In this document: one piece after another, positions 18,211-27,368 of the stretch | How positions within the stretch are numbered: the first letter of the stretch is position 1 | How the letters are laid out: the number at the start of each line of letters is the position of its first letter | Origin: Ornithinibacillus bavariensis | GTDB taxonomy: Bacteria > Bacillota > Bacilli > Bacillales > Amphibacillaceae | Direction of reading: 5' to 3' | DNA length: 64,000 nt | Assembly (NCBI RefSeq): GCF_018333235.1 | Contig: NZ_BORP01000002.1 | Location: 186,001 to 250,000, forward strand | Made by a program: the position numbers and the translations under genes | The notes under the pieces: model-generated | Databases searched by the model: none | What the model saw: only the letters and a program-made list of their open reading frames with translations | What the model was told of the DNA's origin: nothing

Positions 18211-19224
18211 GTGGCTGAGAAGCTTTTAGAAATTAAAAATTTAACTACTTCATTTCGCATTAAAGATGATTATTATGCAGCAGTGGATAATTTATCATTA
18301 ACGGTTAACAAAAATGAGGTACTTGCTATTGTAGGAGAATCAGGTTGTGGAAAGAGTGCTTTAGCATTTTCTATTATGGGTCTTCATACACGTGCAAAAA
18401 TTGACGGAGATATTCTATATAAGGACAAGAATATTGCAAAAATGTCTCCAGCTGAAATAAATAAAGTTCGCGGCAAGGATCTAGGAATGATTTTCCAAGA
18501 CCCGCTTACTTCACTAAATCCATTAATGGAAATTGGCGATCAAATTGGAGAAACATTAATTCTTCATAATAAAAATCTATCTAAGAACAAAATTCGAGAA
18601 AAGGTGTTAGACCTTTTGAATAAAGTAGGAATTCCGCGTCCGGAATATGTTATAAATCAATTTCCGCACGAACTTTCTGGTGGTATGCGTCAGCGTGTGG
18701 TTATTGCTATGGCGATTGCGAATGAGCCCGAGCTTCTAATTGCTGATGAACCGACAACTGCTCTTGATGTTACGATTCAATCACAGATTTTAGAACTAAT
18801 TAACAAGTTAAAAAACGAAATGAATTCAGGTATTATCCTTATTACCCACGATCTGGGCGTTGTTGCAGAAATGGCAGATAGAGTAGCTGTTATGTATGCA
18901 GGGCAAATTGTTGAACTTGCAGATGTGAAAACATTATTTGAAAATCCGCTACATCCTTATACTAGATCGTTATTAAATTCAGTACCTAATGCAAATGAAG
19001 AACAGGACAAGCTTCATGTTATTCAAGGTATTGTTCCTTCGCTGCAAAATCTTCCAAGAGAAGGTTGCCGCTTTAGTGCGAGAATACCTTGGGTAGATGA
19101 AACAGCTCATGAAGCTCATCCAGAACTAAAAGAAGTAACACCAGGGCATCTTGTACGTTGTACTTGCTATAAGCATTTCAGTTTCCCTGATGACTCAAAG
19201 GAGGAACAACATGTCTTATCTTGA
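18211..19224 (+). CDS. Oligopeptide ABC transporter ATPase, D-type (copy 1)
   Basis: This ATPase of about 337 residues is the first gene of a D-F-B-C-A peptide transporter operon. I choose GTG 18211 (GGGGG nine bases upstream); an ATG at 18202 directly abuts the ribosome site, and the paralogue at 24440 starts at the equivalent residue (MAEKLLEIKN). Motifs: Walker A GESGCGKS, IFQDPLTSLNPLM, signature LSGGMRQR, Walker B LIADEP, ITHDLG. The C-terminal cysteine cluster is altered: GCRFSARIPW has Ile for the second Cys, and the tail has RCTCYKHF. The same changes occur in copy 2. The 3' end overlaps the F gene by 14 bases. Confidence 0.93.
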   Translation: MAEKLLEIKNLTTSFRIKDDYYAAVDNLSLTVNKNEVLAIVGESGCGKSALAFSIMGLHTRAKIDGDILYKDKNIAKMSPAEINKVRGKDLGMIFQDPLTSLNPLMEIGDQIGETLILHNKNLSKNKIREKVLDLLNKVGIPRPEYVINQFPHELSGGMRQRVVIAMAIANEPELLIADEPTTALDVTIQSQILELINKLKNEMNSGIILITHDLGVVAEMADRVAVMYAGQIVELADVKTLFENPLHPYTRSLLNSVPNANEEQDKLHVIQGIVPSLQNLPREGCRFSARIPWVDETAHEAHPELKEVTPGHLVRCTCYKHFSFPDDSKEEQHVLS

Positions 19225-20143
19225 GGTAAAGGACTTAAAAATCCACTTCCCGATTAAAGGCGGTCTTTTCAGTCGAACAGTAGGCCATATCAAAGCGGTT
19301 GATGGGGTATCTTTCTCACTAGACAAGGGTAAAACATATGGTTTAGTTGGGGAATCTGGTTCTGGAAAGACGACTACAGGAAGATCCATTATTGGATTAA
19401 ACAACATTACTTCTGGTCAAGTATTATTCGATGGTGTTGATATTACGAATATCAAACGTGCGAAATCGGATGTGCGCAAAGATATCCAAATGATCTTTCA
19501 GGATCCTTATTCATCTTTAAACCCAAAGAAACGTGTTATTGATATCGTTTCTGAACCATTACGAAACTTTGAAAATCTTACTAGAAAAGAAGAACGTAAA
19601 AGAGTTCAAGAGTTAATGGAGCTTGTAGGCCTAAGTCCAGAGAGTATTTTAAAATACCCACATGAGTTCTCTGGTGGACAACGTCAGCGTATTGGTATTG
19701 CTAGAGCAATTGCATTAAAACCGAAGCTAATTATTGCAGATGAGCCAGTATCAGCCTTGGACGTATCTGTACAAGCACAAGTGCTTAACTTTATGAAGGA
19801 TATTCAAAAAGAACTTGATTTAACATACTTATTTATCAGTCACGACTTAGGAGTAATCAAACACATGTGTGATCAAATTGGGATTATGTATAAAGGTCGT
19901 TATGTGGAAGAAGGGACAGCAGATGATATCTTTTTCAACCCACAACATATTTATACAAAGCGCCTTGTGGCAGCAATACCAGATATTGATCCAAACAAAC
20001 GTGAGGAAAAACGTAAATTCCGTGAAGAAGTGAAAGCGGAATATGAAAAGTCCTATAATGATTACTTTGACGAAGAAGGTTTAGCCTATAAATTGCAGCC
20101 AGTTTCTGATACTCATCTAGTGGCTTTACCAGAGAAAGGTTGA
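19211..20143 (+). CDS. Oligopeptide ABC transporter ATPase, F-type (copy 1)
   Basis: This 310-residue ATPase starts at ATG 19211 behind AAAGGAGG, inside the end of the D gene; the longer in-frame ORF from 19151 is rejected. It has Walker A GESGSGKT, IFQDPYSSLNPKK, signature FSGGQRQRIGIARAI, Walker B IIADEP and ISHDLG. Instead of the usual Cys-rich C-terminus it ends in a charged segment (REEKRKFREEVKAEYEKS) and YFDEEGLAYKLQPVS...HLVALPEKG. The same tail occurs in copy 2, so this is a subfamily trait. The permease gene starts five bases later. Confidence 0.93.
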   Translation: MSYLEVKDLKIHFPIKGGLFSRTVGHIKAVDGVSFSLDKGKTYGLVGESGSGKTTTGRSIIGLNNITSGQVLFDGVDITNIKRAKSDVRKDIQMIFQDPYSSLNPKKRVIDIVSEPLRNFENLTRKEERKRVQELMELVGLSPESILKYPHEFSGGQRQRIGIARAIALKPKLIIADEPVSALDVSVQAQVLNFMKDIQKELDLTYLFISHDLGVIKHMCDQIGIMYKGRYVEEGTADDIFFNPQHIYTKRLVAAIPDIDPNKREEKRKFREEVKAEYEKSYNDYFDEEGLAYKLQPVSDTHLVALPEKG

Positions 20144-20147
20144 TAAT

Positions 20148-21110
20148 ATGTGGAAATTTTCAGTACGACGTACATTAATTATGATTCCGCAATTAATATT
20201 GCTTAGTATCATCATTTTTGTTCTTGCACAATTAATGCCTGGTGATGCATTATCTGGACAAATTGGTCCGGACGTTGACCCGGCAAGACTTGACGAGATT
20301 CGTGAAGAGATGGGTTGGAATGACCCTTGGTATGAACAATATGGAAGATGGGTTGGCGGTGTTGTTAAAGGTGACTTCGGAGATTCATTCCGATTTAAAA
20401 TGCCAGTTTCTGAATTAATTGGACAACGTATTATGAATACGGTTTGGTTATCGATAGTCACACTAATCCTAACCTATTTGATAGCAATTCCATTAGGTAT
20501 AGTAAGTGGTCGTTACAATGACACTTGGAAGGACCAACTAGTTACTGGTTATACCTATGTTGGATTTGCGACACCATTATTTATCTTTGCACTGGTGATG
20601 CTTTGGTTATTTGGCTTTAAATTAGGATGGTTCCCTACGAGTGGTAGTGTGACTCCGGGGCTGGTATCTGGAACATTTGAACACTTCATGAGTAAAGTTT
20701 ATCACTTAATTTTACCTGCATTTTCTATGGCACTTATAACTACGTATAGTACAATTCAATATTTACGAAATGAAATTGTAGATACAAAGCAAAAAGATTT
20801 TATTATTACAGCAAGAGCAAAAGGTGCTTCAGAGAAAAGAGTTTATAACCGTCATATCTTAAGAAACTCACTTTTACCGATTGCAGCATTTTTTGGATAT
20901 GAGATTACCGGATTAATTGGTGGTTCTATCTTTATTGAGAATATTTTCGGTTTTCCAGGCATGGGACAATTATTAGTAGAATCGATCACATTACGTGATT
21001 ACAGCGTCTTAACGGCAACTACATTATTATTCGGTGTTGCATCTATAGTAGGTGCATTAATCTCAGATATCATTTTAAGTATTGTTGATCCAAGAATTCG
21101 AATTAAATAA
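20148..21110 (+). CDS. Oligopeptide ABC transporter permease, B-type (copy 1)
   Basis: This 320-residue, six-helix permease has an N-terminus (MWKFSVRRTLIMIPQL) and a periplasmic-type loop (MPGDALSGQIGPDVDPARLDEIREEMG) that match the OppB family. The EAA loop is FIITARAKGASEKRVYNRHILRNSLLPIA, and ENIFGFPGMGQLL follows. It would form a channel with the C-type subunit encoded next. The copy-2 counterpart (26380-27342) has exactly the same length and very similar sequence. The spacing to the F gene is only four bases. Confidence 0.94.
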   Translation: MWKFSVRRTLIMIPQLILLSIIIFVLAQLMPGDALSGQIGPDVDPARLDEIREEMGWNDPWYEQYGRWVGGVVKGDFGDSFRFKMPVSELIGQRIMNTVWLSIVTLILTYLIAIPLGIVSGRYNDTWKDQLVTGYTYVGFATPLFIFALVMLWLFGFKLGWFPTSGSVTPGLVSGTFEHFMSKVYHLILPAFSMALITTYSTIQYLRNEIVDTKQKDFIITARAKGASEKRVYNRHILRNSLLPIAAFFGYEITGLIGGSIFIENIFGFPGMGQLLVESITLRDYSVLTATTLLFGVASIVGALISDIILSIVDPRIRIK

Positions 21111-21138
21111 AAAGTAGGTAAACAGTGAGGTGATTAAA

Positions 21139-22047
21139 TTGGGAAAGAAAACAGAAGCAGGAGCATTACAAGCACAAACTCCAATTAAAAGTCCCTCAGG
21201 CTTTAGCATAATTTGGAGAGAGCTTGTTCGAGATAAAGTTGCGTTAATTTCATTAATATTTTTAATTCTAATTGTTTCGTTTGTATATGGGATTTCACTT
21301 ATATTAGACCAGGATGAAATTGTAAAGGTAGATTTGTTATCGATTTATCAACCACCAAATGATCAATTTATTCTAGGAACAGATTATGGCGGCCGTGATA
21401 TCTTTGGACAATTAATTATTGGTACTAGAAACTCATTGTCGATAGCAATACTTGTTACGTTAATGACTGGAATAATTGGAATAGCATATGGTCTAATCTC
21501 AGGCTATTTTGGCGGACACATCGATAACATGATGATGCGTGTTTTAGACTTCTTTAACATTCTTCCATTTACAATGATTGTTATTGCATTCGTTGCAATT
21601 GTTCCGAAATATAGTGTTACGACGTTTTCACTTATTATGACCGGATTTCTATGGATGGGTATTGCCAGATTGATTCGTTCAAAAGCATTGCAAGAAAAGG
21701 AATTAGACTATATACAGGCTTCCAAGACACTTGGTAGCTCAAATTTCAAAATTATTTTTACACAGCTTTTACCTAACTGTAGTTCATTAATCATTGTAAC
21801 GATGACGCTGAACCTAGCTGCTAATATCGGACTTGAATCAGGGCTATCCTTCTTAGGATTCGGTTTCCCTGAAAGTACACCAAGTCTAGGAACACTTTTA
21901 AGCTATGCAACGAATCCACAAACTCTAGAATTTAGATGGTGGATTTGGGTACCTGCTTCGATTCTAATCCTACTTCTAATGTTATCAATCAATAACGTGG
22001 GACAAGCATTGAAGCGTGCAACAGACGCAAGACAAAGAAGAGGTTAA
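21139..22047 (+). CDS. Oligopeptide ABC transporter permease, C-type (copy 1)
   Basis: This OppC-type permease has about 302 residues. I place the start at TTG 21139, with GAGGTG eight bases upstream; a GTG at 21130 lies inside that ribosome site. The copy-2 gene has its ATG at the equivalent spacing from the same GAGGTG. Landmarks are FILGTDYGGRDIFGQL, the EAA loop YIQASKTLGSSNFKIIFTQLLPN and LSFLGFGFPESTPSLGTLL. Together with the B subunit it forms the translocation path. Confidence 0.92.
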   Translation: MGKKTEAGALQAQTPIKSPSGFSIIWRELVRDKVALISLIFLILIVSFVYGISLILDQDEIVKVDLLSIYQPPNDQFILGTDYGGRDIFGQLIIGTRNSLSIAILVTLMTGIIGIAYGLISGYFGGHIDNMMMRVLDFFNILPFTMIVIAFVAIVPKYSVTTFSLIMTGFLWMGIARLIRSKALQEKELDYIQASKTLGSSNFKIIFTQLLPNCSSLIIVTMTLNLAANIGLESGLSFLGFGFPESTPSLGTLLSYATNPQTLEFRWWIWVPASILILLLMLSINNVGQALKRATDARQRRG

Positions 22048-22078
22048 GTACTGGCATCTAAGATGTTTAGTGCATAGC

Positions 22079-22103
22079 TTGGCCGCGCCTATAGAATGGC
22101 CAA
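22079..22103 (+). repeat. Inverted repeat between permease and binding-protein genes
   Basis: TTGGCC / GGCCAA with a 13-base loop lies between the C-type permease and the binding protein of copy 1. It has no T-run. It may be a processing or stabilising stem that protects the highly expressed binding-protein message. Confidence 0.4.
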
Positions 22104-22142
22104 GGAAAAAAGATAATACAGACAATAGGGAGGCAAACAAAG

Positions 22143-23957
22143 ATGAGAAAGACAAGCAAATGGCTATTATCGCTTATGCTGGTTTTATTGCTTGCACTTG
22201 CTGCTTGCGGCGGTGGAGATGATAATAAATCTGATAAGAAATCAGATAATAAGGCAAGCGAAAACAAAGCAAGTGAAGATGGAACCTTCAATATTGAAGA
22301 CTTCAGCATGACAACTTCAAACGACGGTAAACCAATTGAAAATGGAAATCTAACATATGGTGTCGTATCGGATACTGTGTTTGAAGGAACGTTTAACTTT
22401 AACTTCTATCAAGCTGCTCCTGACTATGAAGTAATTGCATGGTTTGATGAGCCACTTTTCGACAATGACGAAAACTATGCTTACACACAAACTGGTGCTG
22501 CTACTTGGGAAGTTGATGACTCAGGTAAAGTTTACACGTTAAAAATTAAAGATGGTGTAAACTGGCAAGATGGCGAGCCAGTTACTGCTGAGGACTGGGC
22601 TTTCGCTTATGAAGTTATTGGCAACAAAGCATATAAAGGTATTCGCTATGGCTCTGACTTTGAAAATGTTGTTGGTATGAAAGAATACCATGAAGGTAAA
22701 GCTGATTCCATTTCTGGTATCAAAGTTATGGATGAGAAAACACTTCAAATTACCTTCCAAGAAGGTGGTCCTTCTCTAATTACTGGAGGAATATGGCCTT
22801 ATGCATTACCAAAACATATCTTTGGCGATATGGATATTGCTAAAATGGCAGAATCTGATGTAGTCCGTAAGAATCCTATTGGTATAGGACCTTATAAAGT
22901 TGAATCCATTGTTCCTGGTGAATCTGTAACATTAGTGAAAAATGAAAACTATTGGCGCGGTGAACCAGCATTAGAAAAAGTGACAGTGAAGGTCGTTTCA
23001 CCTTCCACTGTAGTTCAAGAATTGAAAACTGGTGGAGTTGATATGGTAGACAGCTTCCCAACAGATCAATTTGTTGATAATGCGAACATGTCAAACGTTG
23101 AATTCTTAGGACAAGTTGAGAATTCTTACACTTATATTGGCTTTAAGCTTGGTAAATGGGATGCGAAAAAAGGTGAGGTTGTTGTAGATCCGAATGCTAA
23201 AATGGCTGACGTAAACCTACGTCGTGCTATGTGGTATGCGGTTGACAACGATGCAGTAGGAAAGAAATTCTACAATGGTCTTCGTTGGAATGCAACAACG
23301 CTAATTATTCCATTCTTCCCAGAGTATCATAATCCAGATATTGAAACACCTACCTTTGATCCAGAAAAAGCTAAGCAAATCTTAGATGAAGCTGGATATA
23401 AAGATGTTGATGGAGATGGATTACGTGAAAATCCAAAAGGTGAAGAATTAGTTATTAATTTTGCATCAATGTCTGGTGGAGACACAGCTGAGCCACTTGC
23501 GCAATATTATATCCAATCTTGGAAAAACGTTGGCTTAAATGTTCAGCTAGTTGATGGCAGACTAATTGAGTTCAATACATTCTATGATCGTCTAGAAGCA
23601 GATGACCCTGCATATGATATTTATCAAGGTGCTTGGGGAACTGGTACTGACGTGAACCCTTCTGGAATTTTTGCTGGTAATTCATCAGCAAACTATCCAC
23701 GTTGGACAAATGAAGAAAATGAAAAGCTACTTAAAGACGGTGCTTCTATGAAGGCTATGGATCCAGCGTACCGTAAAGAAGTTTATGACCAATGGCAACA
23801 ATTAATGGTTGACAATATTCCATTGTTCCCAACACTTTATCGTGCTGTGATTGTTCCAGTTAATGATCGTGTTGTAAACTTTACACTTGATCCTGCATCT
23901 GATCTTCGCCGTTACCAAATTGGTGTAACAGCAGAAAAACCAGCTGTAGAAAAATAA
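22143..23957 (+). CDS. Oligopeptide ABC transporter substrate-binding lipoprotein (copy 1)
   Basis: This 604-residue family 5 binding protein has a lipoprotein signal (LAAC, Cys22) and an Asp/Lys/Ser-rich linker. Landmarks: DGVNWQDGEPVTAEDW, ADSISGIKVMDEKTL, NPIGIGPYKVESI and KMADVNLRRAMWYAVD. At about 600 residues it is longer than OppA of the first operon and resembles the large lactococcal-type OppA, whose operon also has the D-F-B-C-A order; members of that type take long peptides. A specificity claim would be inference. The ribosome site is AGGGAGG. A terminator follows. Confidence 0.92.
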   Translation: MRKTSKWLLSLMLVLLLALAACGGGDDNKSDKKSDNKASENKASEDGTFNIEDFSMTTSNDGKPIENGNLTYGVVSDTVFEGTFNFNFYQAAPDYEVIAWFDEPLFDNDENYAYTQTGAATWEVDDSGKVYTLKIKDGVNWQDGEPVTAEDWAFAYEVIGNKAYKGIRYGSDFENVVGMKEYHEGKADSISGIKVMDEKTLQITFQEGGPSLITGGIWPYALPKHIFGDMDIAKMAESDVVRKNPIGIGPYKVESIVPGESVTLVKNENYWRGEPALEKVTVKVVSPSTVVQELKTGGVDMVDSFPTDQFVDNANMSNVEFLGQVENSYTYIGFKLGKWDAKKGEVVVDPNAKMADVNLRRAMWYAVDNDAVGKKFYNGLRWNATTLIIPFFPEYHNPDIETPTFDPEKAKQILDEAGYKDVDGDGLRENPKGEELVINFASMSGGDTAEPLAQYYIQSWKNVGLNVQLVDGRLIEFNTFYDRLEADDPAYDIYQGAWGTGTDVNPSGIFAGNSSANYPRWTNEENEKLLKDGASMKAMDPAYRKEVYDQWQQLMVDNIPLFPTLYRAVIVPVNDRVVNFTLDPASDLRRYQIGVTAEKPAVEK

Positions 23958-23969
23958 TAGATGTGAGTA

Positions 23970-24000
23970 GGAAGAGGTTCTTGAGGGCCTCTTCTTTTCT
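23970..24000 (+). terminator. Terminator of D-F-B-C-A copy 1
   Basis: The stem GAAGAGG / CCTCTTC is followed by TTTTCTTG, 13 bases after the stop codon. Confidence 0.85.
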
Positions 24001-24439
24001 TGTACCTAAATCGAACAAAATAGGTTATATGCTTTGGTTGGAAAATAACAGCTCCAATTGCCATTGTTCAACTCTCAATGACTAAATTTCTTCCTCTCCA
24101 CTACACGAAGTCCCCTATATAAGTAAAGCTTGAAAACCCTGTGTAATTACAAAATTATCGAAACAATTTAAATAAAAAATTTAAAAAAAGCTTGTTAAAA
24201 ATCTGAAAATAATATATACTTTAAAAAAATCAATTCAATATTACAAGTTTGTTACGGATATATAATTTATTCAACAAATAATTAACGGAAAATTAAAACA
24301 AATAGATGATAATAGGGCAGACACAGACAAAAAACGACAGCATGAAAACTCTGCTCTTTAATATGTTTTAAAAGTTTTTATTAGGAAAGGAAGCTTACTA
24401 TAGAGGAAATATTCGCAATATTTAGTTAGGGGGATTAAT
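24001..24439. other. AT-rich leader before D-F-B-C-A copy 2
   Basis: This 440-bp region has no gene. It contains poly-A/T stretches and AAATCTGAAAATAAT near 24199, a weak (11/15) CodY-like match. I see no confident -35/-10 pair. Confidence 0.35.
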
Positions 24440-25456
24440 TTGGCAGAAAAGTTACTAGAAATCAAAAATCTGAAGACATCCTTTCGAATAAGAGATGATT
24501 ATTATGCCGCAGTAGATAATGTGTCATTAACGGTTAATAAGAACGAGGTTCTTGCTATTGTTGGAGAATCAGGTTGTGGTAAGAGTGCACTTGCATTTTC
24601 CATTATGGGTCTACATAGTCGCGCAAAGATAGACGGAAATATTTATTTTAAAAATGAGGACATAGCTAATATTTCCACTTCTAAGCTTAATAAGTTACGT
24701 GGAAAGCATATGGGGATGATATTCCAAGATCCTTTAACTGCTCTTAATCCACTAATGATAATTGGTGAACAAATTGGAGAAACATTACTGCTACACAATA
24801 AAGATATGACCAAATCGGCACGCAAGGAAAAGGTTATTAATTTATTAGAAAAAGTGGGAATTCCGCGTCCAGAGCATGTATATGAGCAATTCCCACATGA
24901 ATTATCAGGTGGAATGAGACAACGGGTTGTCATTGCTACTGCTATTGCTAATGAGCCAGATTTACTTATTGCTGACGAACCAACTACAGCTCTAGACGTT
25001 ACAATACAGTCTCAAATTCTCGACTTAATTAAGGATCTAAAAGAAGACATGAACTCAGGTATCGTACTAATCACACATGATTTAGGTGTTGTAGCAGAGA
25101 TGGCTGATCGAGTAGCGGTAATGTATGCAGGACAGGTTGTTGAAATCGCAGATGTCCACACATTATTTGAAAACCCACTTCATCCATACACTAGATCATT
25201 ATTTAACTCAGTACCAAATGCAAATGAGGAGCAGGATCAGCTACACGTTATACAAGGGATTGTACCTTCGCTGCAAAATCTACCACGGGAAGGGTGTAGA
25301 TTTGCCGCTAGAATACCTTGGATAGATGCTTCTGCTCACGAGACAAATCCTGAACTACATGAGGTTCAACCAGGGCATTTTGTACGTTGTACTTGCTATA
25401 AGCATTTTAACTTCCCGGAAGAAAGTAAGGAGGAACAGCAACATGGGGTTTCTTAA
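24440..25456 (+). CDS. Oligopeptide ABC transporter ATPase, D-type (copy 2)
   Basis: This 338-residue ATPase starts with TTG 24440, seven bases after GGGGG. It is a close paralogue of the 18211-19224 product across its whole length (shared RDDYYAAVDN, GESGCGKSALAFSIMGLH, NPLHPYTRSL, GIVPSLQNLPREGCRF). Walker A, Q-loop, LSGGMRQR signature and Walker B are intact. The cysteine cluster shows the same loss (GCRFAARIPW) and the same RCTCYKHF tail. It overlaps the following F gene by 14 bases, exactly as in copy 1. Confidence 0.93.
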   Translation: MAEKLLEIKNLKTSFRIRDDYYAAVDNVSLTVNKNEVLAIVGESGCGKSALAFSIMGLHSRAKIDGNIYFKNEDIANISTSKLNKLRGKHMGMIFQDPLTALNPLMIIGEQIGETLLLHNKDMTKSARKEKVINLLEKVGIPRPEHVYEQFPHELSGGMRQRVVIATAIANEPDLLIADEPTTALDVTIQSQILDLIKDLKEDMNSGIVLITHDLGVVAEMADRVAVMYAGQVVEIADVHTLFENPLHPYTRSLFNSVPNANEEQDQLHVIQGIVPSLQNLPREGCRFAARIPWIDASAHETNPELHEVQPGHFVRCTCYKHFNFPEESKEEQQHGVS

Positions 25457-26375
25457 AGTAGAAGACTTAAAAGTACACTTTCCTATTAAGGGAGGATTTT
25501 TCGGAAGAACACTTGGATATGTAAAAGCGGTTGATGGTGTATCGTTTAATTTAGAAAAGGGAAAAACTTATGGACTTGTTGGTGAATCTGGTTCAGGAAA
25601 ATCTACAACAGGTCGAGCTATTATTGGTCTAAACCATATTACCGATGGAAAGATCGAATTTGAAGATAAGGAAATTACCAAAATACATCGTGCTAAAGCA
25701 GAAATTCGCAAGGATATTCAAATGATTTTCCAAGATCCTTATTCTTCCTTGAATCCGAAAAAACGTGTCCTTGATATTGTTGCTGAACCATTACGAAACT
25801 TTGAAAGGCTAAGTAGAAAAGAAGAAAGATTTAAGGTTCAAGAATTATTAGAATTAGTAGGGCTTAGTCCTGAAAGTATATTGAAATACCCACATGAATT
25901 CTCTGGGGGTCAACGTCAACGTATCGGCATTGCGAGAGCTGTTGCATTAAAGCCAAAGCTTATAATTGCTGATGAACCGGTATCGGCGCTTGACGTTTCC
26001 GTACAAGCACAGGTTCTAAACTTTATGAAAGAAATTCAAAGGGAATTAGACCTAACATATTTATTCATCAGTCACGATTTAGGTGTAATAAGACATATGT
26101 GTGACCATATCGGAATTATGTATAAAGGACGATTTGTAGAGGAAGGTACGGCTAACGAAATATTTAACGAGCCGCAGCATATTTATACAAAACGTCTAAT
26201 TGCAGCAATTCCAGATATTGATCCTAATAAACGTGAAGAATTAAAGAGGTTTAGAGCAGAGGTAAGTACGGAATATGAACAAGCCTACAATGACTACTTT
26301 GACGAAGAAGGTTTAGCCTATGGTTTAAAACCAATTTCTGAAACGCATCTAGTGGCTTTACCAGAGAAAGGTTGA
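25443..26375 (+). CDS. Oligopeptide ABC transporter ATPase, F-type (copy 2)
   Basis: This 310-residue ATPase starts at ATG 25443 behind AAGGAGG; a longer frame from 25326 is rejected because it lies in the D gene. It is the same length as the copy-1 F protein and retains [29 protein letters not shown] and ISHDLG. Its tail is of the same subfamily type (YFDEEGLAYGLKPIS...HLVALPEKG), without the usual cysteines. The B-type permease starts four bases later, the same spacing as in copy 1. Confidence 0.93.
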   Translation: MGFLKVEDLKVHFPIKGGFFGRTLGYVKAVDGVSFNLEKGKTYGLVGESGSGKSTTGRAIIGLNHITDGKIEFEDKEITKIHRAKAEIRKDIQMIFQDPYSSLNPKKRVLDIVAEPLRNFERLSRKEERFKVQELLELVGLSPESILKYPHEFSGGQRQRIGIARAVALKPKLIIADEPVSALDVSVQAQVLNFMKEIQRELDLTYLFISHDLGVIRHMCDHIGIMYKGRFVEEGTANEIFNEPQHIYTKRLIAAIPDIDPNKREELKRFRAEVSTEYEQAYNDYFDEEGLAYGLKPISETHLVALPEKG

Positions 26376-26379
26376 TACT

Positions 26380-27342
26380 ATGTGGAAATTTAGTTTAAGA
26401 CGAATACTCATAATGATCCCTCAACTATTCGCACTTAGTTTACTAATTTTTATACTTGCAAAAATGATGCCGGGTGATGCGCTATCTGGAAAAATTGATC
26501 CTAATATTGATCCAGCACGTATTGAAGAGCTACGTGAAGAAATGGGATGGAATGACCCTTGGCATGAGCAGTATGCTAGGTGGGTTGGCGGAGTTGTTAA
26601 AGGTGACTTTGGTCAGTCCTTTCGATTTAAAATGCCTGTAACAGAAATAATAGGGCAACGAATTGTGAACTCATTTTGGTTATCTTTGGTTACATTAATC
26701 CTAACCTATTTAATTGCAATACCATTAGGAATTACCAGTGGAAGATTTAATGACACCCTTAGGGATCATTTAATTACCGGCTACTCCTATATCGGATTTG
26801 CTACACCTTTATTTATATTCGCACTAGTTATGCTTTGGGTATTTGGATTCCAGTTACAATGGTTTCCAACGAGCGGTAGTGTGGCCCCTGGACTGGAGCC
26901 AGGAACATTTGATTACGTAGCAAGTAAATTGTATCATCTGTTATTACCTGCTTTTTCCATGGCATTAATTCAGACGTATAGTACAATTCAATATTTACGT
27001 AATGAGATTGTTGATACGAAACAAAGAGACTTTATCATTACAGCAAGGGCAAAAGGAGCTTCAGAAACAAGAGTTTATAACAATCATATATTGCGAAACT
27101 CACTATTACCAATTGCAGCATTTTTTGGGTATGAAATTACACTATTAATCGGAGGATCCATATTTGTGGAAAACATTTTTGGATACCCTGGTATGGGACA
27201 ATTGTTAGTTGAGTCCATTACCCTACGTGACTATAGTGTGGTAACTGCTACAACCTTATTATTTGGAGTAGCTTCAGTACTCGGTGCATTACTCTCAGAT
27301 ATTATCCTGAGCATCATTGACCCAAGAATTCGGATTAAATAA
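26380..27342 (+). CDS. Oligopeptide ABC transporter permease, B-type (copy 2)
   Basis: This 320-residue permease is nearly collinear with the product of 20148-21110. It shares the start MWKFS.RR, MPGDALSGKIDPNIDPARIEE, the EAA loop FIITARAKGASETRVYNNHILRN and the ENIFGYPGMGQLL region. Six membrane helices are expected. It would pair with the C-type permease encoded next. Confidence 0.94.
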   Translation: MWKFSLRRILIMIPQLFALSLLIFILAKMMPGDALSGKIDPNIDPARIEELREEMGWNDPWHEQYARWVGGVVKGDFGQSFRFKMPVTEIIGQRIVNSFWLSLVTLILTYLIAIPLGITSGRFNDTLRDHLITGYSYIGFATPLFIFALVMLWVFGFQLQWFPTSGSVAPGLEPGTFDYVASKLYHLLLPAFSMALIQTYSTIQYLRNEIVDTKQRDFIITARAKGASETRVYNNHILRNSLLPIAAFFGYEITLLIGGSIFVENIFGYPGMGQLLVESITLRDYSVVTATTLLFGVASVLGALLSDIILSIIDPRIRIK

Positions 27343-27368
27343 TTTTGGCATAGTGAGGTGAACAATAA

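Noticed and set aside
25326-25442. N-terminal extension of the copy-2 F-type ATPase
   Set aside because: It is the out-of-phase 3' end of the D gene; ATG 25443 has AAGGAGG and matches the copy-1 start.
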